The notes beneath the pieces are model-generated. The model was given only the letters and a program-made list of their open reading frames with translations. It ran no database searches and was not told where the DNA came from. A DNA stretch of 64,000 nucleotides from the NCBI GenBank assembly GCA_964568625.1, contig CAZMQG010000003.1, positions 54,345 through 118,344 on the forward strand, in the 5' to 3' direction. How positions within the stretch are numbered: the first letter of the stretch is position 1; each line of letters begins with the position of its first letter. The translations under genes and the position numbers were made by a program. This document shows positions 1 to 8,321 of the stretch, piece after piece. This DNA is from JBAZAX01 sp964568625. Its GTDB lineage: Bacteria > Babelota > Babeliae > Babelales > RVW-14.

Positions 1-1
1 T

Positions 2-184
2 GGAACAGAGGAACCCATGTTAGTAGCGCAACAGGAGAATAAGATCTATATCGTCAACAAAATAGCCGATATTTTATTTGAGGACACAACCACTGATACG
101 CCAGGCTTTAGTAGTAGGCATTCCGATCGCGAAGATGAAACAATAGCCCAGTGGAGTGCTAGACGAACAAAATCTCAACCCTAA
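2..184 (+). CDS. 3' end of an unknown gene (partial)
   Basis: An open frame runs in from the window edge and stops with TAA at 182-184, giving the last 60 codons of a plus-strand gene. The visible tail is hydrophilic and ends in the charged stretch WSARRTKSQP. I see no recognisable domain. It converges on topA with only 5 bp between the two stop codons, which supports a real gene end, but the start lies outside the window. Confidence 0.5.
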   Translation, partial: GTEEPMLVAQQENKIYIVNKIADILFEDTTTDTPGFSSRHSDREDETIAQWSARRTKSQP

Positions 185-189
185 ATCCA

Positions 190-2481
190 TTAAGCGTCAA
201 TTTTCTCCGACTCTTTGTATCCGCACTCTTTTTTGGAACAGGTATACGTAACATTGCCCTCTTTGTCTTTAGTTACAACCATAAATGGATTTGAGCACTT
301 TGGACAAGTTTTTTCTATTACCTCTCCAAAAACCGCAAACTTACACTTTGGATAACCTGCACATCCCCAAAAAGTTCCACCTCTCCACCTACGTTTAACA
401 AGGTTGCCTCCACATTGTGGACATGGAGTTGAAAGCTTTTCTTGATGTATATACTTACATTCCGGATAACCGGAACAGGCAATAAATGGACCAAATTTAC
501 CCATTCTTTTAATAAGAGGTTTGCCACACTGAGGACAAGCCATATCAACAGACTGAGCCTGTGATGAGGCAGAAGTAAGTTTAATTACTCCACTTTCATC
601 ACGTTCAAAATTCGAAGTAAATTTACATTCAGGAAAGCCTGAACATCCTAAAAAATTCCCCGTTTTGCCAAATCTGATATAGAGATCTTTCTTACACTCA
701 GGACATTTAACATTCGATTGCATAGATTTTTTGGTAATATCTTTGCCACCAAATTCAATTAAATCTTTGCGAAATTTTTCATAAAATTCGTTAAGCACCG
801 CATCACGCTTAACATCTCCGTTTTCAATTTTATCAAGCTGTTCTTCCATATTCGCCGTAAATGTAACATTTATTATATCTGGCAAATTTTTGGAAAGCAT
901 ATCACTAACAGCTCGACCAAGCTCCGTTGGCATAAATTTTTTCTTCTCTTTCTCAACATAACCACGCTTTTGAATTGTGGATAATGTTGCGGCATATGTA
1001 CTTGGACGACCAATGCCCAATTTTTCAAGTTCTTTAACAAGCGAAGCTTCGGTATATCTTGGAGGTGGTTGCGTAAAGTGCTGTTTAGGATCAACTTTTT
1101 GTAACTCCAGAGAATCTTTTTCTTGTAAGCCTTTTGGAAGTTTTATAATATCTTTGTCACCCTCTTCTTCTTCAATTTGATAAACTTTTAAAAAACCATC
1201 AAATTTAAGAGTAGAACCGGTAACTCTAAACAGATATTTTCCACCTGCAATTTCAACTTGTCGGAGTGAATACTCAGCGGCAGTCATTTGGCAAGCAACA
1301 AATCGCTTCCAAATCAACTCATAAAGCTTAAGTTCATCTTTACCCATAAACTTACCGACTTGTTCCGGCGAACGAGCGACATTAATAGGCCTGATGGCTT
1401 CGTGGGCATCCTGAGCTCCCTCTTTTGAGTATGTATTCGCAGACTTTGGTAGATAATCATCTCCATACTCTTTTGTAATAAATTCACGGGTTGCAGTAAG
1501 TGCGGTATCTGAAATACGCAAAGAGTCCGTACGCATATATGTAATCAAAGCCTCGGTATCCTGCCCAATTTGCACACCTTCATACAAACGCTGTGCAACT
1601 GACATGGTTTTATCCACAGAGAAGCCTAATTTATTATAAGCATCCTGTTGCAACGTACTTGTCATAAAAGGAGGCAATGGTTTTTTTGATCGAATTGAAT
1701 CGGTAATTTTTGATATAATAAACTGCTCTTTACTTAAACCCTGAACAGCTTTTTCAGTCTCTTCTTTGGTTTTAAGCTTAATTTGTTTATCATCAATTTT
1801 TACAAGCTCGGCAATCAAAGTCTGTTTGGCATCAATTTTGAAAATCGCATGTACAGACCAGTACTCATCAGGTTTAAAGTCTTGAATGGCATGTTCACGA
1901 TTGCAAACCAAAAGTAATGCAACAGATTGTACTCTACCGGCAGAAAGACCTTTTTTTATCTTTCGCCACAAAATTGGAGAGACTTCATATCCCACCCAAC
2001 GGTCAAGAACTCTGCGGGCCTGCTGAGCCTCAACCTTTTTCATATCAACTTCAGATTTATGCCCAATTGCTTCAATAATTGCGGGCTTTGTAATTTCGTT
2101 AAAAGTGATTCTATAAATTTTGGCATCATCTGCAAAGACTTTTTCTATCTCCTGACCAATGTGCCAGGAAATTATCTCTCCTTCACGGTCAGGATCTGAT
2201 GCGAGATAAACTTCGCTAGAATTTTTGGCCTGCTTACAGATATCATTAATAACTTGAGATTTATCTTTCAAAACCTCATATTCAAGTCCAATTTTGTGAG
2301 TTTTTTCATCGATCTCAACGCCAGTCTTGCTCGGTGGCAAATCTTTGACATGGCCAAAGGTCGACATAATCTTATAGTCTTTACCCAAAAATTTAGATAT
2401 CGTCTTAATTTTTGCTGGAGACTCTACTATTATCAGTTTAGGTCCATCTGGATTCATAGTTTTTTTACTCTTTTTTACCAT
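190..2481 (-). CDS. topA: DNA topoisomerase I (type IA)
   Basis: Relaxes negatively supercoiled DNA by passing one strand through a transient single-strand break. The TOPRIM domain opens with IIVESPAK (E20) and carries the acidic triad ASDPDREGE (D96, D98, E100). The catalytic tyrosine is Y315 in ITYMRTDS. The C-terminal quarter holds four cysteine-rich zinc-ribbon repeats of the topoisomerase C-terminal type (CPxC...CxGYPxCK), the last degenerate. The 763-aa length is usual for the family. The ATG at 2481 is preceded by a strong GGGGGG Shine-Dalgarno run 5 nt away, which favours this start over the internal Met9. The gene is monocistronic and convergent with its left neighbour. Confidence 0.97.
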   Translation of the reverse strand: MVKKSKKTMNPDGPKLIIVESPAKIKTISKFLGKDYKIMSTFGHVKDLPPSKTGVEIDEKTHKIGLEYEVLKDKSQVINDICKQAKNSSEVYLASDPDREGEIISWHIGQEIEKVFADDAKIYRITFNEITKPAIIEAIGHKSEVDMKKVEAQQARRVLDRWVGYEVSPILWRKIKKGLSAGRVQSVALLLVCNREHAIQDFKPDEYWSVHAIFKIDAKQTLIAELVKIDDKQIKLKTKEETEKAVQGLSKEQFIISKITDSIRSKKPLPPFMTSTLQQDAYNKLGFSVDKTMSVAQRLYEGVQIGQDTEALITYMRTDSLRISDTALTATREFITKEYGDDYLPKSANTYSKEGAQDAHEAIRPINVARSPEQVGKFMGKDELKLYELIWKRFVACQMTAAEYSLRQVEIAGGKYLFRVTGSTLKFDGFLKVYQIEEEEGDKDIIKLPKGLQEKDSLELQKVDPKQHFTQPPPRYTEASLVKELEKLGIGRPSTYAATLSTIQKRGYVEKEKKKFMPTELGRAVSDMLSKNLPDIINVTFTANMEEQLDKIENGDVKRDAVLNEFYEKFRKDLIEFGGKDITKKSMQSNVKCPECKKDLYIRFGKTGNFLGCSGFPECKFTSNFERDESGVIKLTSASSQAQSVDMACPQCGKPLIKRMGKFGPFIACSGYPECKYIHQEKLSTPCPQCGGNLVKRRWRGGTFWGCAGYPKCKFAVFGEVIEKTCPKCSNPFMVVTKDKEGNVTYTCSKKECGYKESEKIDA

Positions 2482-2850
2482 TTTTGCCCCCCAGCAAATT
2501 AGCTAAATAATTTACAAGCCGAAACTTCAACCCGTAAGTTTTTCTTTTTTACCAGCTACAAAATTTTTGTCAAAGTTTTTCTTAAACTTATCATCATAAG
2601 CCTAATCATAATATTGCCAACTTGTCAATATGCAATGTTTTTATTCGATTTTATCAATTGAATACAAGAAGAAGCAAAATACACAAGCAAGATATACGTT
2701 ATACTATTGGTACACATAACTTTCATGATTTGTTATTCGGACAAAAAATTAAAGAAACCATTGACATGGCTACCAACAAAATTCTAAAAAGATTGTATCT
2801 TCAGCGCCAAACAATAAGCCACTTATAAAAATTTATCGAAAGAACTAAAT
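2482..2850. other. 369-bp AT-rich divergent intergenic region
   Basis: Separates topA (minus) from the 726-aa gene (plus) and so must hold both promoters. A 68-codon open frame lies at 2622-2828 on the plus strand, but it has no clear ribosome-binding site, signal peptide or domain, and I do not call it a gene. I see no tRNA or strong hairpin here. Confidence 0.5.
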
Positions 2851-5031
2851 ATGCTTAAAAATATGTTCTGTTGCCCAGCCAAGCAATTTATAATTTTTTT
2901 TATTGGCATATTAATATTTAATAATCAAACAATCAGCCCGGTTGATATAAGTAGCATAAAAGACACTTATTCCATATTATCCGATGATTTTAAGCATTGC
3001 TCGCCAATCCACGGAGCTGTATGGGCTGAGACTCAACTTTTAAAAAAGTGTTATAAACAAATGAAACCCAAACCTGAAGTTTCAGATGCTACAATCGTTT
3101 TGATAAATGAGCTATTCCATCTAATAGGAGACACATTTAGCGTAACAAACAACAAAGGTATGCCAGCAAAATATTTTTCACCTAAAATAATAGGCTTAAT
3201 AATAGGAACAATAGAACAAAATAAAAATCCAAAAGCTCTGTCTAAAAGTATCCAAGATCTAATAAACGGTAACAAAGACTTTATCGCGTCAAATGAAGCT
3301 GTAAAAAAAAGCCCACCAATAATAAAAGATCATGAACGAATAATAAAAGATCGTGTCAAAAAACTAGCAACTGCTATTTCAAAATCACTTTGCGAATGCG
3401 GCTTTATTAAAGACAAAGATATACCCGTTTCTTATCCGCCATACACAACACATACAATTCTTCTAGGTTTTTTATATAAACTATCCACAAGCAAAAACGA
3501 CTTCCGCGCTTATTTTGAACAATTGCAAGCAACAATAACCTCAAAAAGTATATTTACTACCGAAGGTAAAAAAATCTTTGAAAAAACAGATTGGAACGCC
3601 AACGTTTTCGACAAAAACCAAGTAGATTCAATAATTAATATCTGCTCAGATGAAAGCAAAAAACTCCAAACAGATAAAACAATACCTGAATTTTTTAAGA
3701 ACCAATTTGAAGCAGTTGTTTTTGCCGAAATAATAAAACAGTTTTACCAGCAATCATTACCACAAGTAATAGATGATAGTAGCGCTGATTTTGATACACT
3801 TTTTGAAAATAACGGAAAAAACATAGCCGTTGGTTTTGGCGATTGCACCGAAACTACAATAAGAAATTTATGTAATTTTATTTTATATAATCAAGACGAA
3901 GGAAAATTCATTCCAATCAAAACCGAAAGTTTAAATCCATCCCAAGAGTTATTAGACTTTTATCAAGGAGAAAATGCCGATGCCACCAAACACACAAATC
4001 CGGATAAACATGGGCCCTGGAGTAATTTGATGCAAAATATTCCAGGAGTTATTTATGCCCAAATAATCTCCAAAACTGATCCTGAAAACGAACATTATGA
4101 AACTGATCATAATATATTGAGAGACTATGGAAAACCATGCTACGTATTACTTACACAAGAAGAGCTAAAAAAAATTGATCAAAGCAAAATATCAAAAACG
4201 GAGGAAAATCAAACCCCTGATGGGTCATCTCAGGATGGGAGGCCCTACTCTGCAACCTTCATGGAACAGACTTGCAAAGTTATGGTTGGTATCGAAGAAG
4301 ATTATATAGTTGCCGGTCCCGACCAGTACATAGCTTACGCACTGTGGCCAAGCTTAAAAAATATTATCATTTTGCTAAACCGTCTTTTTGGGCTTAAGTT
4401 ATATGAAGACCCGCTTACCCCATTCAAAGATGAAAAATTTTGTTCAAAATACTTTCCAATTATGTGTGAAAAGTTTGGATGGACTTATTCTGGTCCAAGC
4501 ATACCTTCCGGCACTAGGCAAGTAAACCTCGACACTGCATACTTTAACTGGAATAAGTACGTTTTTCACAGCGATAACTCAGGCAATAATATTCACATAA
4601 GCTTAACTCGTAATTCAAAAGCTAAATGGGATATTAATATATGCAAGTCACATTCAGAAATAAAAAACGTTAAAGGCTCTGACGATGGATCCGGCAAAGA
4701 TAAAGTATCAGGCAAATATAGACCAATATTATTTGATGCTTTTCCGAAGTCCCAAGAATCTATAATTCTGTATGATTTACTAGCATTGTACGCACCAAAA
4801 ACAATCGATCTTAAAAATCTATTTAAAAGTGAAACAATAAGCGAAATTAGAAAAAAATACTTACGTATTTTGACAGGTAGTCCTGACACCGGTAGCTCGG
4901 CTGAAAGCGAAGACGAAAATCCATTAAATTTAAAACTTCAAAAGCTAAAGGACTCGTTATTTAATCTAAAAAGCAACCTTGAATCATTAAAAACAAAATT
5001 GGAAGCACTAAAATCAACAATCAAGAATTAG
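2851..5031 (+). CDS. 726-aa exported protein of unknown function with C-terminal coiled coil
   Basis: I do not recognise the family. The N-terminus has a basic start followed by a hydrophobic stretch (about residues 12-24, IIFFIGILIF), consistent with a signal peptide. The middle contains the distinctive segment GFGDCTETTIRNLCNF near residues 329-344, followed by HGPWSNLM and YETDHN further on. The last 35 residues form leucine heptads predicted as a short coiled coil. There is no transmembrane helix after the N-terminus. It stands alone, preceded by only a weak AAGA-type ribosome-binding site and convergent with sufC. In a host-associated bacterium it could be an exported effector, but that is inference only. 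Confidence 0.8.
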   Translation: MLKNMFCCPAKQFIIFFIGILIFNNQTISPVDISSIKDTYSILSDDFKHCSPIHGAVWAETQLLKKCYKQMKPKPEVSDATIVLINELFHLIGDTFSVTNNKGMPAKYFSPKIIGLIIGTIEQNKNPKALSKSIQDLINGNKDFIASNEAVKKSPPIIKDHERIIKDRVKKLATAISKSLCECGFIKDKDIPVSYPPYTTHTILLGFLYKLSTSKNDFRAYFEQLQATITSKSIFTTEGKKIFEKTDWNANVFDKNQVDSIINICSDESKKLQTDKTIPEFFKNQFEAVVFAEIIKQFYQQSLPQVIDDSSADFDTLFENNGKNIAVGFGDCTETTIRNLCNFILYNQDEGKFIPIKTESLNPSQELLDFYQGENADATKHTNPDKHGPWSNLMQNIPGVIYAQIISKTDPENEHYETDHNILRDYGKPCYVLLTQEELKKIDQSKISKTEENQTPDGSSQDGRPYSATFMEQTCKVMVGIEEDYIVAGPDQYIAYALWPSLKNIIILLNRLFGLKLYEDPLTPFKDEKFCSKYFPIMCEKFGWTYSGPSIPSGTRQVNLDTAYFNWNKYVFHSDNSGNNIHISLTRNSKAKWDINICKSHSEIKNVKGSDDGSGKDKVSGKYRPILFDAFPKSQESIILYDLLALYAPKTIDLKNLFKSETISEIRKKYLRILTGSPDTGSSAESEDENPLNLKLQKLKDSLFNLKSNLESLKTKLEALKSTIKN

Positions 5032-5099
5032 CACGCAAGCAAAAAGCTTTAACCAAATTATTAAAGTTTATAGCTCAGAGTTAAAATTATTGGAATAAA

Positions 5100-5852
5100 T
5101 TACTCAAATCCGTGAATATCAATCTCTTTGATTAATTCCGATGATCCTGACTTGATAATTTTACCAGCCTTCATAATATGAACAAAATCAGGGGCCAAGT
5201 GTTCGAGAAGTCTTGGGTTGTGAGTTATTACCAAAAAAGCAGAATCTTTTTGATTTTGGCGAATTTGATTGATCTGGGTGCATATTATCTTGATAGCATC
5301 AAGATCAAGCCCTGAGTCAATTTCATCAAGAATCGCTAACTTGGGTTGCAAGACAGCCATTTGCAAAATCTCGGCTTTCTTTTTTTCCCCTCCGGAAAAT
5401 CCAACATTTGTGGCACGTTCAACCAAAATTGGGTCGACTTTTAATTCCTGGATTTTTTGATCTAGAAGTTTATTAAATTCATTTAATCGAAGCTGTTTTG
5501 AAGTGTTATCATAAATTTGATTATATGCCTGACGAAGTAGCTGCTTTAGTGGAACTCCTTCGATTTCACTTGGATTTTGCAAGGCTAAAAACAGACCAAG
5601 TTTGGCGCGATCGTTAGGCTTAAGCGTATTAATAAGTTGTCCACAAAAGTAAATTTGCCCCTCTTGAATGTGGTATCTGGGATGTCCCATTAGAGTCAAG
5701 GAGAATGAACTTTTACCTGAGCCATTTTGGCCCATGATAACATGAGTTTCCCCTGGATTAATTTGTAAATCAATCCCGTTTAATATATCTTTTTCGTCGA
5801 TATTTACTTTTAAATTTTTAACGATTAATAATGCATCCATTGAAATTGTCAT
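5100..5852 (-). CDS. sufC: SufC-type ATPase of iron-sulfur cluster assembly
   Basis: ABC-type ATPase that normally works with SufB and SufD on the scaffold for Fe-S cluster assembly in the cytoplasm. Visible motifs are Walker A GQNGSGKS (41-48), signature FSGGEKKK (152-159), Walker B LAILDE (172-177) and the switch histidine H211. The segments NPSEIEGVP and FSGGEKKKAEILQ distinguish SufC from transporter ATPases. The 250-aa length is normal. The start at 5852 has AAGG 4 nt upstream; Met5 is an alternative. No sufB, sufD, sufS or sufU lies nearby, so its partners must be elsewhere in the genome. Confidence 0.93.
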   Translation of the reverse strand: MTISMDALLIVKNLKVNIDEKDILNGIDLQINPGETHVIMGQNGSGKSSFSLTLMGHPRYHIQEGQIYFCGQLINTLKPNDRAKLGLFLALQNPSEIEGVPLKQLLRQAYNQIYDNTSKQLRLNEFNKLLDQKIQELKVDPILVERATNVGFSGGEKKKAEILQMAVLQPKLAILDEIDSGLDLDAIKIICTQINQIRQNQKDSAFLVITHNPRLLEHLAPDFVHIMKAGKIIKSGSSELIKEIDIHGFE

Positions 5853-5943
5853 ATAGCCTTAGCTTGTGTTTTAAATTAAATCTCTTGATATAAAATTTAT
5901 TATAGTTAAAAGCCTATAGAAATTAGAGTTTTTTTGCAATAGC

Positions 5944-5974
5944 GCAGGAGAAGAGCCAAAGACCCTTCTCCTGC
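5944..5974. terminator. Inverted repeat, possible terminator
   Basis: A perfect 10-bp stem (GCAGGAGAAG with CTTCTCCTGC) and an 11-nt loop lie between the glycine-zipper lipoprotein gene and sufC. Neither strand has a U-run directly after the stem, so intrinsic termination is uncertain. It could instead stabilise the lipoprotein mRNA 3' end. Confidence 0.45.
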
Positions 5975-6022
5975 TATAACTTCCAGTTTTTTCTATAAAA
6001 TACTCTTAAATAAACTCAACTA

Positions 6023-6280
6023 TTACTTGTCATCGTGATGATGACGTTTATGTTTTCTATCATCACCAGATTCATGCCCAATGATACCACCAGCAGTACC
6101 ACCAACAACAGCACCAATTGCAGCTCCACCTCCACCGCCAGCGGCTCCACCGATTGCAGCACCCGTACCAGCACCAATCAAAACTCCGGTAACGGTTTTT
6201 TCTTCCTTTGTACATCCGGAGAATGAAACCATTGCCCCTAGAGCAAATGTAGCCAATAATAGCTTAATTGCCGTTTTCAT
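6023..6280 (-). CDS. Small glycine-zipper lipoprotein with His-rich tail
   Basis: An 85-aa protein with a signal peptide ending in a lipobox (FSGC), so probably lipidated and membrane-anchored. A glycine-zipper segment follows (repeated GAAIGGAAGG and GGTAGG motifs), and the C-terminus is rich in His, Lys and Asp (RKHKRHHHDDK). The frame is open to 6316, but the ATG at 6280 carries a textbook GGGAGGG ribosome-binding site 4 nt away and begins the signal peptide cleanly, so I chose it. Glycine-zipper lipoproteins are often envelope-stability proteins of the OmpA/Rcs-associated type; the specific role is unknown. The His cluster could bind metal. Confidence 0.85.
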   Translation of the reverse strand: MKTAIKLLLATFALGAMVSFSGCTKEEKTVTGVLIGAGTGAAIGGAAGGGGGAAIGAVVGGTAGGIIGHESGDDRKHKRHHHDDK

Positions 6281-6370
6281 AATACCCTCCCTAAAAAATC
6301 CCATTTGAACTATCAACTGTTTTTATTTTACTTGAAAACAAATCCAATCGTGAAGAGTTTAATAAAAGAA

Positions 6371-6406
6371 AGAGCGGGAGGCCTGAATCTTCAGGCCTCC
6401 CGCTCT
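6371..6406 (-). terminator. Strong rho-independent terminator
   Basis: A perfect 16-bp GC-rich stem (6371-6386 with 6391-6406) and a 4-nt loop are followed on the minus strand by TTCTTTTATT. It sits 88 bp after the stop of the 182-aa lipoprotein gene and probably ends the bat-lipoprotein transcript. The last lipoprotein and sufC would then need their own promoter. Confidence 0.85.
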
Positions 6407-6494
6407 ACAAATTATTAGCTAAATATAAAAGTAATTATTAAGTTAACATTAGCAAGTTAGCATTAGCTAATTTTTCTTAAAAAGCTAATTCTTA

Positions 6495-7043
6495 TTAAAC
6501 TCGTCCGCTAAGCTTAACTCTTGGACAGTATGGACAGAATCTATAACCACACTGCACTTCAAATTTAGTTCCACATTCTCTGCAGTATCTATATCTAATC
6601 AAGTTTCCACCGCATTTTGGACAGCTTTGTGCTCCAAGTAAAGTAACTTTCTTCCCACAATCTTGACACCATCTGTCAAAAGTGTGCTTCAAAATTTCAT
6701 TTTCTTCTCTAAGCTGTTGTATTTTGCGCTCTCTGTGGGCATCTTTTTGCTGTTTTATAATACGTTCTTCGCGTTCTTCTTCTTTATCAACATCTTTTCC
6801 TACTTCACGTCCAAGCAGGTTTCCAACAAGTCCGCCAATTACCGCACCTGTCACTTTATCATGCCGACCTGCTACGGCGGTTCCGATTAAAGCACCTGAT
6901 GCCGCACCAAAAGTGCCGCCTGCTGATTCATGTTTACCACAACCAGAAAAGAGTTGAAGTAATACCACTGACAGTATAAATAATGATCCAAACTTAACCA
7001 ATTTACTGTATTTGAAACTACACATGTAAAAATCTTTTTGCAT
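6495..7043 (-). CDS. Lipoprotein with glycine zipper, coiled coil and zinc-ribbon tail
   Basis: A 182-aa protein. The order of parts is: signal peptide with lipobox LFSGC, a glycine-zipper segment (GAASGALIGTAVAG, GAVIGGLVGNLLG), a highly charged helix likely to be a coiled coil (EEEREERIIKQQ onward), then about 60 residues with several CxxC pairs (CQDCG, CPKCG, CRECG, CPYCP) that look like two zinc ribbons. A lipoprotein ending in zinc ribbons is unusual. The ATG at 7043 has an AGGA ribosome-binding site and leaves a 13-nt gap to the gene before it; the longer frame to 7088 would overlap that gene. It is the last gene before the terminator at 6371-6406. Confidence 0.85.
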   Translation of the reverse strand: MQKDFYMCSFKYSKLVKFGSLFILSVVLLQLFSGCGKHESAGGTFGAASGALIGTAVAGRHDKVTGAVIGGLVGNLLGREVGKDVDKEEEREERIIKQQKDAHRERKIQQLREENEILKHTFDRWCQDCGKKVTLLGAQSCPKCGGNLIRYRYCRECGTKFEVQCGYRFCPYCPRVKLSGRV

Positions 7044-7056
7044 AAAAGTCCTTTTG

Positions 7057-7467
7057 TTACTTTTCGCTAGTGCAATTATTATTAACACTCTTCGTATCCA
7101 CTTGTTTAAGATCTTTTTTTAGATCATTCGTTTTTATGTCTTTTTCATTTTTTCTTTTTTTCTTATAGGCAAAGTGGTTTACAAGCACACTACCAAGAGT
7201 TGTTACTGCGCCATATGCTATTGAAATAGCACCACCACCCATAGCAACTGATGCGGCAGTTCCTGCAATACCTCCAACAACGGCTCCTACCATAGCACCC
7301 TTTTTCTTATCTTTTGATAAGGAAGCTCCAACTGTACTACCAATTGACGTTCCTAAAACAGTAGTAAAAATAGATTTACTGTCTTTACTACATCCTGCAC
7401 AAAGTGCAATTACAAAAAAAAGAACAATAAATTTTCTAATACCGAACAAAAATCTCAAAATAACCAT
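7057..7467 (-). CDS. Glycine-zipper lipoprotein
   Basis: A 136-aa protein with a hydrophobic signal peptide ending in lipobox ALCAGC, followed by a glycine-zipper region (GTSIGSTVGASL, GAMVGAVVGGIAGTAAS) and a Lys/Asp-rich tail. I start it at the ATG at 7467, which has GGGGG 5 nt upstream, rather than at the in-frame GTG at 7479. It follows batE by 41 bp and precedes a second zipper lipoprotein by 13 bp, so the pair looks cotranscribed with the bat genes. The function is not known; an envelope structural role is likely. Confidence 0.85.
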   Translation of the reverse strand: MVILRFLFGIRKFIVLFFVIALCAGCSKDSKSIFTTVLGTSIGSTVGASLSKDKKKGAMVGAVVGGIAGTAASVAMGGGAISIAYGAVTTLGSVLVNHFAYKKKRKNEKDIKTNDLKKDLKQVDTKSVNNNCTSEK

Positions 7468-7508
7468 TATAACCCCCACTTAAAATATATAACCCCATTT
7501 AAATAAAC

Positions 7509-8291
7509 TTAAATAACCTCCACGGCTTTTTGGCTTATCCAACCGATCTGTCCATTTATTTTAATTTTATAGAATCCATTTGAAGTCTTTTGAATTATGA
7601 CCTCTTTGGCCTCGCTCACAAAACTCAATACCTGGTAGTTATCACCTGGACCGGATAAAAGCTTTGCGTTATCAGTTATTACTATTCCAAATTGTTTATA
7701 TTCAAAATTGTATTTACTAACTAACATTAAACCAGAAATGGCTATAAATGTAAACAGCATGGCCGCCAGAAGCCTCTTTCGCAACCTAAATAATTTTCGA
7801 ATGAACACAAAAAGGAATATCCATAATATTAAAAATACAATTTGAAAGAAAAATAAAGGAGTTGCGCGAATAAATGAAATTATTTGTATTTTTAAATTTT
7901 TTAAATTTTTAAATACAGCTTCAGTTTTTTTATCTTTTTTCCCAGTTTTTTGCGCCTTAATCTTCTCTTTTACCATTTTAATATTACTCAAAAGCTCAGA
8001 CCTATCAGAAAATCCCCAATATTTTTCCGCTCGTCGCCAGTATAGATGTGCAAATCCAAACCTATTAAGTTTGTAAGCACAGTTACCTAAATTGTAGTTT
8101 ACAACTGCATTTTTATCTTGAATTTTTTTATACAATTCCATTGCTAATTCATACTGACCATCTTTGTAAAGACTGTTCGCTTTATCAAAAATCGCCTTAT
8201 TATCAAGTTGTTCTTTCTTTGCGTTTAAACAAACAGATAACAAAAATACCACCAAAAAACCCGTAAAAATCTTTAACCGCTTACTTTTCAT
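7509..8291 (-). CDS. batE: BatE-like TPR and SH3 membrane protein
   Basis: A 260-aa protein. It has a signal peptide, TPR-like repeats (AIFDKANSLYKDGQYELAMELY, then NLGNCAYKLNRF), a basic linker, two adjacent membrane helices (about 138-165 and 172-192) and a C-terminal bacterial SH3-like segment (DNAKLLSGPGDNY ... GQIGWISQKAVEVI). This is the layout of BatE in Bacteroides-type aerotolerance operons. It follows batD, and AAGGA lies 7 nt before the ATG. With BatA-D it probably forms an envelope complex linked to stress resistance; the molecular activity of Bat proteins is not settled. Confidence 0.8.
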   Translation of the reverse strand: MKSKRLKIFTGFLVVFLLSVCLNAKKEQLDNKAIFDKANSLYKDGQYELAMELYKKIQDKNAVVNYNLGNCAYKLNRFGFAHLYWRRAEKYWGFSDRSELLSNIKMVKEKIKAQKTGKKDKKTEAVFKNLKNLKIQIISFIRATPLFFFQIVFLILWIFLFVFIRKLFRLRKRLLAAMLFTFIAISGLMLVSKYNFEYKQFGIVITDNAKLLSGPGDNYQVLSFVSEAKEVIIQKTSNGFYKIKINGQIGWISQKAVEVI

Positions 8292-8321
8292 TTATATATC
8301 CTTAATGTTTAAGCTTAATAA

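Noticed and set aside
2622..2828. 68-codon plus-strand open frame in the topA upstream region
   Set aside because: No ribosome-binding site, no domain or signal peptide, and a length expected by chance in AT-rich DNA.
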